Part shown: in pieces, positions 23,604 to 33,916 of the stretch
Layout: every line of letters begins with the position of its first letter
How positions within the stretch are numbered: position 1 is the first letter of the stretch
From: Panorpa germanica
Lineage: Eukaryota; Arthropoda; Insecta; Mecoptera; Panorpidae
DNA length: 64,000 bases
Reading direction: 5' to 3'
Assembly: GCA_963678705.1 (NCBI GenBank)
Contig: OY783206.1
Coordinates: forward strand, 24,997,807-25,061,806
Position numbers and translations under genes: made by a program
Notes under the pieces: generated by a model
What the model was told of the DNA's origin: nothing
Databases searched by the model: none
Seen by the model: only the letters and a program-made list of their open reading frames with translations

Positions 23604-23798
23604 TCATGTTTTTGTCTTTTTTTCTCTTAAGTAATGTGGTTTCTCTCTCTCACAAATCCTTTTATATCTTGTGTTGTAATTGCTCTTCTCGATTTTTTCC
23701 ATTCTTTCCTGTTGCTGTATCTCCTTGTCCTTTCTCCTTAGCTCATCTTCCCCACTTGCGCCTTCTTCTCTTCTTCTTTCTGCCTCCTCGATCGCCAT
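23604..23798 (-). pseudogene. Captured retrotransposon fragment (right arm copy)
   Basis: Inverted copy of 23094-23288 with an identical 64-residue translation, so the arms have had little time to diverge or have been kept alike by gene conversion. Confidence 0.45.
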
Positions 23799-24060
23799 TC
23801 CATTCCTTTCTCTTTTTCGCCCCCCCCCCCCCCCCCTTCTACCCGCCTCACCCTTCCTTCAAAGAATGGTAATTCACAATGTTTGCAGGAGTCCATTTTC
23901 TCAATGTCGATGCCTTGACAATATGACGATAAATGATATAAATGAAAACATATATATTTCAAAATATCATGTTTTCTGTTAAAATTGTCTTCTTTCATAA
24001 TATATACAGAATATAAATTATTACATTTTTAAACCAGTTGGTACGAATCCTAGTAAAATG

Positions 24061-24435
24061 CCCAGTAAACATTTTGGAGTAAATTCTACTTAATTTCTAT
24101 TACGTATCATGAATTTTTTGTCTGGAACGTGTTCGTTTTCTATTCAGTCGTTCAAAGGAAAGGTCCTTTTTATGAGCTACAGACATTGCAACGACGGTTC
24201 ACTGCTGAATTAAAAGCGGAGTAGGTTTATGATTTATGACCGGATAATAAAAATATACCCATGTGGGAAAGAAACAGAAATACTTAATGAATGATGTTGG
24301 AAAAAGAAAGAATATTATTATGAAAAACTAACACAAAATCTGTGACAGGTAGAGAACTTGTAAAGCGTTAGAATAGAATTGTACGAGTGACTCGAACTTC
24401 ACCAAATAGGACACTTCACCAAATTGTTTACTGGG
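24061..24435. mobile_element. 375-bp element with inverted CCCAGTAAAC ends, inserted in the right arm
   Basis: It begins CCCAGTAAACA and ends TGTTTACTGGG after one mismatched base. The left foldback arm (about 22842) reads straight through the same point, so it shows the empty site. The flanks gain only a TG duplicate (24059-24060 and 24436-24437). There is no coding frame. A 2-bp duplication with these ends does not fit the hAT, piggyBac or mariner rules I know, so I leave the family open. Confidence 0.65.
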
Positions 24436-24752
24436 TGATTATTATATTTTTAAAACAATAGGTACGAATCCTAGTAAAATGATTTGGTTTGAATCCAAAT
24501 AAGCCAGTATTATGCAAAAAATCTGTCAATTGATACACATAAAAGTGGTGACATAACCTCAATTTTGAAATTTCAACTTTAACCCTAAATATCTCCTATT
24601 TCTTAATTAAAAGTGGTAAAATAATTATTACGTAGTGATTTTGACATGTTTTGAGAATACAATAAGCATAATAAAACCTAAAAATATGCAGTAGTTTTTT
24701 TACAAAGTCAAAAACAACATTGGTCGGTAATGTAAATAATTACCGAAAAATA

Positions 24753-25488
24753 TTAGTTGGCAGGTAAAATATTCATAGTTGTTATTATCTTAAAGCAAAT
24801 ACACTAACTCTAACAGTGGCGTCATTGTTAATTATATATAACATATTATTATTTTATTAGACTTTATGATACTTTTCAGGACTATATATTGGGAGCTGCC
24901 AAAAAAATGTAAGAGGCAATAGGCAGCAGATGAATTAACTAGCTAGCTAAACAACTACATCATCAAAAATCAAGAAGGACTTTGGTTTATATGCAATTAC
25001 ATTAATTAAATAATTTAATATTTTTGTTTTTTTAGGAAGATTTTTTATGTATATACAAATACATTAATTACAATAAACATTGTTAACTAAAAATTACGGT
25101 TTTTTTTTTATTTATAAAATTTTTGATATTTATAACAATTCAAACATCCACTCATTCCCGCTTTTTTTGTGTCTTGCAAGAACTTCTCGCATAACAAAGT
25201 CAGAGGTCTTGGCCAATACCATGAATATATCAAAGTACCAAAGCTTAACATGGGAGTTACCGATCTATAGTATATATCATCTTTGAAATGCACTTTAATT
25301 TGAGAATAAGATATTATTTATTATTATTATTATTTTAAAGTGATTAACAACAGATTTATAAATTAATAATATAAAGAATATAAATAATATGATTTGTTTA
25401 TACACATGTAAACTGCACTGTACTGTAATGATGCTACTGTAGAGTGAGTACGCTTGATGTTAATAATGGAGTCTGTTCTACTGAAGCG
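24753..25488. other. Flank sequence between foldback and Mutator-like element
   Basis: Shared with 38576-39309 and 59965-60701 at high identity. Two overlapping frames (25080-25286 plus, 25108-25293 minus) are open in all three copies, but the copies are too alike to show selection. I see no family match. Confidence 0.5.
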
Positions 25489-25497
25489 TGTAACTTG

Positions 25498-25951
25498 AGG
25501 TCACCAAAGTTAGCCCCTCAAAAATATTTTTTTTTTCTATTTTCGACTTTTTTTCTATTAATTCGTTTGTTCATCGTTTGTTCTTAATTGTTCGCTGTTA
25601 ATAATTGTTTGTTCCCCATTTATTTATTTAAAAAAAATTAATTAAAAATATACCTTCAAGTTAGCCCCCCTATTGCAATCTTTAATATTTTTCCGTCGAT
25701 AATGACTTGTAAATATTTATTTTCGATTGTTCGTGCATAAAATACATTTGTTCTCTTTCGAAATTACTCATTTTTTGTTTAATTAACTATTTTAATTAGT
25801 TGAATGTATGTTTGCAAAATTTGTGTATTGCGCATGCGTCAACCATACGTTTAAACTTTCTACGCGGTTGTTTTAATCGTGAAAAAAAAAATACAATTTT
25901 AAATCCTGAAGGAGCAATTAATTGGTATACAGTTTAATTAAAAAAATAAAC
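25498..25951. repeat. Left terminal inverted repeat of the MULE
   Basis: About 450 bp mirrored at 29377-29837 with few differences. It includes two internal GTTAGCCCC motifs (near 25511 and 25663), one near the end and one 150 bp inside, which are candidate transposase contact sites. Confidence 0.85.
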
Positions 25952-26202
25952 TAATAGAATAATAAACTAATAAATAAATAAAAATAAAAAAAAAAATATA
26001 TTATTCATCATAATTTAATTAACGACCAAGGACTTTACACATATCATTTAATTATAAATAATTAAATACAAAGTCGCATAGAGGTTATGGTAGCTACGTG
26101 GTTGTTTACCGTGAAATAAATGATTTTTCAGTTCTAAATTTATATATGTAAACATTGAAGCTAAATATGTAAATTATTACAAACAAAACTTTGAAAGTAC
26201 AG

Positions 26203-26345
26203 GTAATTTTTACTATAAAAATTAATTTATATTAACCACATTAGGCAGAGTATAACGACGATTAGTAGTTTGTTCAGTAAGTAATTGTAACCACTTTAAA
26301 AATCTTAATTATTTAAATGCTAATGAATTTCTTTATTTTTTCCAG
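26203..26345 (+). other. Possible 5' UTR intron of the MULE transposase
   Basis: The donor CAG-GTAATT at 26203 and the acceptor TTATTTTTTCCAG ending at 26345 lie shortly before the coding frame. The sequence fits a 143-bp intron but no transcript is at hand. Confidence 0.4.
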
Positions 26346-26371
26346 AATATTGTGTGAAATATATTAATATA

Positions 26372-28900
26372 ATGCCAGCAATATCAGTAGTACCTGTTGA
26401 TTTGGCAGTTAATGCGTTAATAAAGTATATAACATACTTTAATACTGATAAATTGCCAGAACATAGCTCGAGAGTATGGCAAGATATATCTGATGAATTA
26501 AAAGGATTGTGGAAAGTCCCAGCTGTAAGGATTAATGTACGGCAAAATAGAAGGAAAATTTTAACACTTGCTCGAGAAAAATGTGGGATTTTTATCCAGA
26601 ATAATGAAAATATTTCCTCTAATTTGAATGTTTCAACTGCCAGTTCTGATAATTCTAATACTACAAATGATTTAAATGACAATGACAGTGATAATAATAA
26701 TGAAAAAAATGGTGAACTTGAATCTACTGTGAGTGACAACGATGATGAGTGTGAAGATTTCCACGTTACAATTACACGAGAGCAATGGAATCTAATGAAA
26801 CATGACAAACCATTTATTTATAATGGTCGCAAGTACTATGGTTTTGAACCTGGTGTGTGGACAAATATTGTTTCATTCGCTTTTTGGGAACAATACCGTC
26901 TCAAATGTGCTTTTGTATTTAAACGTGGTAAAATTAATGGAAGTAATAACTATGCAGTCATGAATGGACGATGTAAAGATCGCTCTTGTCTTAACTCTGT
27001 TCGTGGAATTATTAAAGATCCTCCTTTAGATGACGGGCCAGTTGTTATTACCATGAAGTGTAGGGATACACGTTATTCCAAGCATGCTGATGTAAAACGT
27101 CCTCTTAATGGTAAAAAACGTAAAGAAGTTCAGCAAAAATTACTACGTTCTGGTGTTCTAGGTTGGAGGAAGGAAGAAGCTAAAACCATTTTAAAACCTG
27201 GAGATACTGGATCGCCTTTTTTATACAATTCAAGCACACTTCACCAAGCTAAAAAAGAGGCGACAGATGAAGAACTTGGAATTCATTCTGATGATCGAAG
27301 AGATATGATATTAGCTATACGCAAGATGAATCAGGATCCATCGTATGTTAATTCTATTTTATGGATTGGTGATTCACCATTCTTTGTCTTCTATGCAACT
27401 CCAACACAATTTCACACTTACGCAGAATATAGGCGAATTCACAAACAACACTCATCAATAGAGATTGATGCAACTGGTGGATTAGTTAAAAAACTGTCAG
27501 ATTTTCGAGATAAAAAAACTGGTCATATATTCCTGTATCAAATTGTTATTAATTTTGATCATACTTCGATTCCGGTTTATCAAATGCTATCAGAAAAGCA
27601 TAGTGCAAAGTTTATTGCCTTTTGGCTTTCTGAATGGGCAGAAAAAGTTAATTTACCACAGCAAGCAGTCTCTGATGGATCCCGAGCTCTTTTAAATGCA
27701 ATGTCTGTTGCATTTAATGGTAAATCTTTAAAAGATTATATTAACTTTATGTTTGAAAGTGTAACCACCAGTGCTAATTTACAACCACGTACTTTCATTA
27801 GATTGGATGCAGCACACTTCCTTCATGCAGTTAGCAGTTGGAAATGTTTTCAAACTGCCCTGCATAAAATCGTAAAATCATTTTTTCTATACTGTGTCGC
27901 ATTGATGATTGATTGTGAAGAACTATCTAACTTGGAGGAAATTTTTATGATGACATTAATAGTGTGTAGCACAGAGTTTGAAGATACAATCATTGCTATT
28001 GGTGACCGCGTGATGACTCCAGGTGAAGCTAGAAAATATTTAGAAGAATTAGTGGCAAAACGGAATCCTGATCTTACTGTTATCGATTCTGTTGAAGTTG
28101 ATCCTGATAAAACTGTAATTTTAGAAGAACTATCATCAAAAGCTACTAATGACAACGGGTGGTCAGTAGCTCTTGTAACATGGATTGAAAATCTTTGTAA
28201 AAAAGTTAATACAACAATTTTTATTGGTCAAAAGCTTAACACTCATTATGTCCCAGGCCTGTATGCTGATCTCGTTGATAAGATGAAAGATTTTCCACTT
28301 TGGACAAAAGTATGCACACCTAAGACTATGTCACGGCCAACTTCTTGTTACGTTGAAACAGACTTCAAAGACCAGAAAATGAATTTGAGAAAAAAAGTAA
28401 AATTACCTACGACAGTAAACAAGTTTTTAAAATTACATATTGCTGACATTTTAGGTGGAGTTAATATATTCCGATCAAAACTAACGAAATTTGTAGTCGA
28501 TAATTCTTCCAACGAGTATCAGAAGAAATCAAAAGAAGAGAATGAGTATGAAAACTGGAAAGGATTCGGTAAAAATGAAACTGCGACAGATTATGATTGG
28601 GCAACAGATTACGGAAATGTGCCGGATCAGGTTGAACATAATGATTCAGCTACCGTGTCGGAGAATCCTATTGACTTGGTGGAAGATACGAATTTAGCAG
28701 AGAAAAATATTGATCAAAATGACTCTGTAACTGCATTCAACATTGGTGATGATCACAACTATAGCTCTATAAGTATTCAAGAAAAACATGAAGACTCAAA
28801 TATAAACACTAGTATTATTAATGAAAAAATCAACAGCTCTGATGAAGAACTATCATTTAAACATAAAACCAATCAAAATGATTCTGTTGATTTTTCTTAA
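26372..28900 (+). CDS. MULE transposase
   Basis: 842 codons from the ATG at 26372. An acidic, Asn-rich region (about residues 85-130) is followed by a Cys/His cluster (KCAF at about 178, RCKDRSC at about 200, KCRDTRYSKH at about 229-238) of the kind that binds DNA in Mutator-like enzymes. Candidate DDE acids are D366 in EIDATGG and D435 in VSDGS, with a Mutator-like downstream motif LDAAHFLH around 479. The final glutamate is not certain. The C-terminal 100 residues are acidic and low in complexity. The enzyme should cut and join the ends of this element. No stop or frameshift is present, which is rare in this window. Placement among Mutator families rests mainly on the 9-bp duplication and long terminal repeats. 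Confidence 0.75.
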   Translation: MPAISVVPVDLAVNALIKYITYFNTDKLPEHSSRVWQDISDELKGLWKVPAVRINVRQNRRKILTLAREKCGIFIQNNENISSNLNVSTASSDNSNTTNDLNDNDSDNNNEKNGELESTVSDNDDECEDFHVTITREQWNLMKHDKPFIYNGRKYYGFEPGVWTNIVSFAFWEQYRLKCAFVFKRGKINGSNNYAVMNGRCKDRSCLNSVRGIIKDPPLDDGPVVITMKCRDTRYSKHADVKRPLNGKKRKEVQQKLLRSGVLGWRKEEAKTILKPGDTGSPFLYNSSTLHQAKKEATDEELGIHSDDRRDMILAIRKMNQDPSYVNSILWIGDSPFFVFYATPTQFHTYAEYRRIHKQHSSIEIDATGGLVKKLSDFRDKKTGHIFLYQIVINFDHTSIPVYQMLSEKHSAKFIAFWLSEWAEKVNLPQQAVSDGSRALLNAMSVAFNGKSLKDYINFMFESVTTSANLQPRTFIRLDAAHFLHAVSSWKCFQTALHKIVKSFFLYCVALMIDCEELSNLEEIFMMTLIVCSTEFEDTIIAIGDRVMTPGEARKYLEELVAKRNPDLTVIDSVEVDPDKTVILEELSSKATNDNGWSVALVTWIENLCKKVNTTIFIGQKLNTHYVPGLYADLVDKMKDFPLWTKVCTPKTMSRPTSCYVETDFKDQKMNLRKKVKLPTTVNKFLKLHIADILGGVNIFRSKLTKFVVDNSSNEYQKKSKEENEYENWKGFGKNETATDYDWATDYGNVPDQVEHNDSATVSENPIDLVEDTNLAEKNIDQNDSVTAFNIGDDHNYSSISIQEKHEDSNINTSIINEKINSSDEELSFKHKTNQNDSVDFS

Positions 28901-29267
28901 TGCGGAACTTTTATTATTTCATTTTATTAATATTTAACCTTATATTTTTGTTAATGACAATAGACATTAATTTAGCTCTGGCAGATTCATACTCGTTATT
29001 ATCCAGATCTTATACGATTTAGAGAATCTATAAAAAATAATAAAGATTAAAAATCATAAACAAAGATAGCGTATTAAAACGTTATATGCCTATCATTCTT
29101 AAATAATTCAGTAAAGAAATAATTTTCGCTTCACCGTATATAATTGATATGAATAATTGAAAGACAATTATCTCTTGAAAGAGAAATAATGAACATAAAT
29201 ATTTACTTATTTGTTTATATTTTGTCAACCCTTAATATTTTGTCAACCCTATCTTTTTTATACCTTC

Positions 29268-29315
29268 ATAACGACTATGGAGGGTAGAGGTACCTCTACC
29301 CTCCATAATAACGAC
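29268..29315. repeat. 32-bp perfect palindrome flanked by an 8-bp direct repeat
   Basis: TATGGAGGGTAGAGGT is followed directly by its complement (29276-29307). ATAACGAC stands on both sides (29268-29275, 29308-29315). It looks like two element ends brought together between target copies, or an element with its interior lost. It could also act as a transcription terminator behind the transposase. Confidence 0.6.
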
Positions 29316-29376
29316 AGATGGGAAGGGATGGAAAAAATGTATTTGGTCTAAAGTTTACGCGTATGCACATTATTTT

Positions 29377-29837
29377 GTTTATTTTTTTATTTTTTTAATT
29401 AAACTGTATACCAATTAATTGCTCCTTCAGGATTTAAAATTGTATTTTTTTTTCACGATTAAAACAACCGCGTAGAAAGTTTAAACGTATGGTTGACGCA
29501 TGCGCAATACACAAATTTTGCAAACATACATTCAACTAATTAAAATAGTTAATTAAACAAAAAATGAGTAATTTCGAAAGAGAACAAATGTATTTTATGC
29601 ACGAACAATCGAAAATAAATATTTACGAGTCATTATTGACGGAAAAATATTAAAGATTGCAATAGGGGGGCTAACTTGAAGATATATTTTTAATTAATTT
29701 TTTTTAAATAAATAAATGGGGAACAAACTATTATTAACAGCGAACAATTAAGAACAAACGATGAACAAACGAATTAATAGAAAAAAAGTCGAAAATAGAA
29801 AAAAAAAAAATTTTTGAGGGGCTAACTTTGGTGACCT
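29377..29837. repeat. Right terminal inverted repeat of the MULE
   Basis: Inverted match of 25498-25951, ending GGTGACCT at 29837 and followed by TGTAACTTG. Confidence 0.85.
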
Positions 29838-30313
29838 TGTAACTTGTACATGTCATCAATGGCGCAATGACGTTTCTAGTCCTTGTTCGTCCTGTATCGT
29901 CCTGCTGTTCGTCCTGTAACCAATGAGAATGCTCTATTAGGTCATGTGATCCACCACAAGGCTTATTAAATTTAAAATATTTACTCTGGGTAATAAAAAC
30001 TGCAATTTACTTTTATATATTTGTCCCACAAAAACATAATATTATTTTTAAACATCTTTTCTCATTTTCTAAAAATTGAAATACTTTACTTGTTAATTTA
30101 GTCACTTAAAAGAAATTTAGTGTTCATTGGCCAGGTTTTTATAACCTGCATTGCTCCTTGTTAGGTTTATTGTTTATTCTTTCTAGATGGGTTTGTGAAT
30201 CATAACTTACATATTTACTAGAACCTCAAATATCTAATTATTTTTTAATAGATCCTTATATGTTAGGAGATATTTACTATTAAAATCACATGTAATGCCA
30301 CGTCTGCTAAGTT

Positions 30314-30351
30314 GCTATCTCTTTTATACAACAGAGCGTAAAAGAGATAGC
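30314..30351. repeat. Conserved 13-bp hairpin
   Basis: GCTATCTCTTTTA and its complement are separated by 12 bases. The hairpin is unchanged in the other two units, near 45640-45680 and 61184-61222. The copies are young, so this is not proof of function. Confidence 0.5.
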
Positions 30352-31351
30352 ATATTCAATACAAAACTCTTATCCTATATTTACCATATAAAAATAAAAA
30401 CGCCTTTATGCAATTATAAACAATTATTTCAATCAACAATTGAAACATCGATCCCTAAAAAATGAGTACGCAAGCTCATTCTGAATAATCAATTAATTCA
30501 AGTGTATTTAAAATTAAATTTAACCACGTGACTTGCGTCATACCGACTGTTGTCTAGTTTTATAACAGTATGGTTTTCCCTTACTTATGCACCTCCTTAT
30601 AAATATATATTTTATTTATATTGTATTTATATAATTCTTTGTTAATATTGTTTAAATTAATTTGTATATTTAGACTTAAATTTAGCCTGAATATTCCTTG
30701 ATTGATAAGATTTTGCTGTTATAATATAGTTTAATTAAAAATTTTCTTTTTGAATTTAAATGGGCTTGTGTCCTATGTCTTAATTTCTATAAAAGTGTAC
30801 TATATATTGATAAAGTGGGTATATTGACTAGAACCTCAAATGTTCAATTATCTTTTAATAACTCCTTATATGTTAAGAGATATTAACAATTAAAAAAGTC
30901 ATTTTACCTCTTTAATTATTAACGGGATTCAACGTTGTACAAATTCCAAATGCATGTGACATCACAACCGCTGCCAACCTTACAGCTCATAAATCTCTGC
31001 TATATGTATTTATATATCAAATATTATTTACAGCTATTTCAAGGAACAATAAAATTTCAATATTATGTCTGCCTTAGTAGGGTTAAATAAAATAAAAACC
31101 TATTATTCTTTGAGTTGACTTGATTATTTGACTACCAACAGCTACAAAACATTACCATAGCACTGACCTACTCAACAAACAACTGACGTTAAAATGCATT
31201 TCACGTCATACAAATATGGCCTACCATCCCTAGCGCAAAACTACAATTTAAATTTTTAATTGCTATATCTCCGTCAACATTTAGATATTTAATAAAATAG
31301 ACACGCCAATACACATTTTTTAACATCATTACATTATTTACAATTCTTGTT

Positions 31352-31606
31352 TTAGTAGAAGTGCAAATACAGCCTTTTCACAATTGCATTCCGCGGCATT
31401 TTAAAACTGTGATCTCTCAAATGTTTTGCTATTAATTTATGCATGGATATTTCGCGGTATTTATTATCTGACGTTTGTAGTAAAAACATAAATTTCTTCT
31501 TCGCGGCTGAACTGCGTGCTCGACAGAAATGACATAATCCACTCCAGTGTGACGTGCTCCAGAAAACAAGCTGTCGCTTGATGAAGTAAATGGGGAATTC
31601 CCACAT
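31352..31606 (-). pseudogene. Cys-containing open frame, unit 2 version (frameshifted)
   Basis: The C-terminal 70 residues equal those of the frames at 46679-46963 and 62191-62475 (SGLCHFCRARSSAAKK, then KHLRDHSFKMPRNA). One base is missing near 31573 compared with the other copies, so the N-terminal part is out of frame here. The spacing loosely recalls a ZAD zinc-binding domain, but its second Cys pair is absent. I cannot assign a function. Confidence 0.25.
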
Positions 31607-32138
31607 TTTGTTATAAGTATTGCGAAACGTTACAAATTATTAACCGGGTGTATTATTTATTGTTATTATTGATTATTTAATATTAATCTACTTTATGATA
31701 TTCATATATTCAATGGGAATTTAAAAAAAATTATATACTAGGTATGTGAAATTTGCAAAAACCATGCGGCATTTTTTCTTAACTATTATACTGTAGACAA
31801 AAACAAATACCTGGTGTGTTCTATATTTTTCATTTTGGAATTGTTGAATTCAGTTCTTTTCCTGTTTTTTAATGTTCCTTTCAAGTTTCGGACCTCCATT
31901 TATTTTAGGAGATATTAACAATTAAAAGTCATTTTGTGAAGTTATGAAAATACCAATGCATGTAGCGTCATGTCTGCTAAGTTGATGATTGCTAAGTTGC
32001 CGTCTTTATTAATTGCTACAGGTTCAGCAATCGCACCAATACTTAACCGACGGTCATATCGCCATGCGTTTTTGACGTAGAAGGGCGACCCGGGCGTAAA
32101 TCATCTTGAACTTCTTCTCGGCCATCTTGAAAGCGGTT

Positions 32139-32262
32139 ACACGAGATGGCCAGACCTACACGTTATGCAAGGAGGTCGGTTTACTAATCGGAAAGAGGAG
32201 CATGTTATTTTACCGAGTCTAGTTTAATTCCATTATTTCAATCTAACAGCAACTGCAGGAAA
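32139..32262 (-). pseudogene. Relic of a SIAH-like RING exon (unit 2)
   Basis: The plus-strand sequence from ACACGAGATGGCCAG to TTTAATTCCATTATTT aligns with the exon 1 of the gene copies (compare 13245-13345). The ATG is kept but the fifth codon is TAG, and the Cys codons are eroded. No exon 2 partner is recognisable to its left. Confidence 0.7.
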
Positions 32263-32762
32263 TCTAGAAATATTGAATGCTCTTTAAACAAAGTTACTTG
32301 TATTTACTACGCATTGATACAGTTATTTTATCAGAGAGTGGCTCATTAAATTGAATGCAGTCATAAGTGTTTAAATATACAGAGTGAACAGGTACCGTGT
32401 CGACCGGACCAAATTGGAGGTTAGGTGTGAAATAGGCTATACGCGATGTTTCAAAGAAACCGAACTTCGTTGTAACTGTAGTTGTTCTTCAAATACAAGA
32501 ATCCTTTTCTTCGTTGTCTATTCAACCTATTAACAGTCTTGATAATGGTTTCTTAGAACTGTCAGTGACAGCAAATGTCTCAAGCACTATCTAATCTCAT
32601 GATTAGGAGACAACTGTAATTTAATTCAATCTGGTCTAATTGTCCACCTCTACCGCAGCATTTATTGAGTTTTTATTACGTTCAAAAAGATTCATAACTT
32701 TAATTTCAATATTACACATTTGTTAATAACATATATTGAAAATTTATTTTGTAAGGGTAATT

Positions 32763-33013
32763 TTAGTTCAACATTTGGCAGGTTGTGAAACTGCCTGAAG
32801 CCGCCATCGGTACATATCTCGGTGGTACTGGCAGAGTTTTATTAAACCTAGCAGCAGACTTCTTGTAATACTTACTGTACTCTCGTATTATTGTACTTAA
32901 TTTTATAATTTTTAAGTGCTGTACTTGTAGCAATGTAATTATATCGGATGAATCTTCGCTTTGCTTTTTTATTCTCTTATCGCATTCAGTGTCCAATGAT
33001 TTTAAAATATTTC
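32763..33013 (-). other. Possible decayed coding exon with a coiled-coil-like stretch (unit 2)
   Basis: The minus frame begins after a possible acceptor (CTAG at about 33017-33014) and reads LKSLDTECDKRIKKQ, then a segment rich in Lys, Ile and Leu, ending VPPRYVPMAASGSF. The related frame at 63519-63821 is longer and diverged. It has no ATG start and I do not recognise it. It may be an exon of the decayed third paralogue. Confidence 0.25.
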
Positions 33014-33515
33014 GCTAGCAGATCGAGTAATTACAGACTTAAATGCTGATGGCAACTTCCTAGTACAAGTAGATATAAATAACATGTTTGAAGAAGTTAT
33101 TCTTTCCTTAATAAGAAATAACAAAATCATTAAAAACTTAATCGATATATTATCATCATTTACCAGTAACGAATCGAGCTGATCAATTTTAATTGGTTTT
33201 GTTGTCGTTAAATATAAGCGTGTGTTAGTAGTAGTATATCGCTTAGGCGTCTAGTTAACGTTTATACCTGTACCATTTGAAATTTCAATACAACCGCGTC
33301 TGCCATCTGTTAAGTAAATCATTTATTATTTTTTACAAGTGCTGCTTAATAGATGGTGCTCAGGATTTAATTTTATGTTAAATATATAACTACAGTGCAC
33401 CTTTTATAACGCGAATTCAAAGAGCGCGACTAAATTATTACGGTAACTCATTTTCTCCAAAGCGCTCCCTGTGTAACACAATACTGTTAGAAATATTTAG
33501 TTTTAGTTAGAAGTC

Positions 33516-33521
33516 TTTATT
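33516..33521 (-). promoter_or_regulatory. Probable poly(A) signal of copy 4
   Basis: AATAAA on the minus strand, about 400 bp past the stop, conserved between the gene copies. Confidence 0.5.
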
Positions 33522-33916
33522 AGTCTTTTAAAAATATTGTGAAAATAATAACAAATAATATAAATGAAGATAAATAATAAATCAGGTAATCCATTTTTTT
33601 TATTAAATTTGTATTAAAATTAAGGAAATATTTTACAATGTATTCTAGAACAGACACTCCCACTAAATCGTTAACTTTTTTTCTCCAAGATTCCATTTTG
33701 ATTATGAAATAATGACGTAAGTTCAATTTATTAATTTCAAAAAAATAGTTTTTATATACATGTATGTATAAACAGCGATATGCCAAAATTTGTCAAAAGT
33801 GTTCTACATCCCTGTACAGTGCATCCAAACTTTGCTTGAAGTCTTTTGTGTATTATTCCTATAACGCTAATTGTAACGGCAACACATTACCCGCTATATA
33901 GGGGGATCGGTGGGTC

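Larger units (their letters stand above)
15502..24744. mobile_element. Foldback element with long palindromic arms, carrying nested insertions
   Basis: The two arms are inverted copies. The left arm begins GGTAATTATTTACATTACCG at 15502, the right arm ends with its complement at 24744, and the fold centre is near 23475. The 8-bp direct repeat GAAAAATA flanks it (15494-15501 and 24745-24752). Homologous sites near 38570 and 59955 carry it once with nothing inserted. Without the LTR element and the 375-bp element the foldback is about 1.84 kb. It has no transposase frame of its own. An 8-bp duplication occurs with hAT and P superfamilies among others, and the ends do not let me choose. Confidence 0.8.
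25498..29837 (+). mobile_element. Mutator-like DNA transposon (MULE), apparently complete
   Basis: Long inverted repeats (25498 to about 25951 and about 29377 to 29837) begin AGGTCACCAAAGTTAGCCCC. They are bounded by the 9-bp direct repeat TGTAACTTG (25489-25497 and 29838-29846). The homologous place in the third unit has this sequence once, at 60702-60710. A 9-bp duplication with terminal repeats of several hundred bases is the hallmark of Mutator-like elements. An uninterrupted transposase lies between them, so the element may be autonomous. Confidence 0.85.
29847..33916. repeat. Duplicated segment downstream of copy 4 (unit 2)
   Basis: About 4 kb matching 45164-49324 and 60711-64000. The segment holds inverted pieces of the long-intron repeat (30440-30480, 30764-31330), a hairpin, a relic RING exon and two weak minus-strand frames. 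From about 32380 it is a diverged version of the other spacers (compare 4560-4870), so it represents a third, decayed paralogue unit. Confidence 0.65.

Noticed and set aside
23606..23982. Plus-strand frames with runs of Pro, Ser and Leu over the right foldback arm
   Set aside because: They are antisense shadows of the charged retrotransposon fragment and the C-tract.
22893..24003. Possibility that the palindrome is an assembly artefact
   Set aside because: The arms carry different insertions and small differences, and an 8-bp duplication brackets the whole, which an artefact would not produce.
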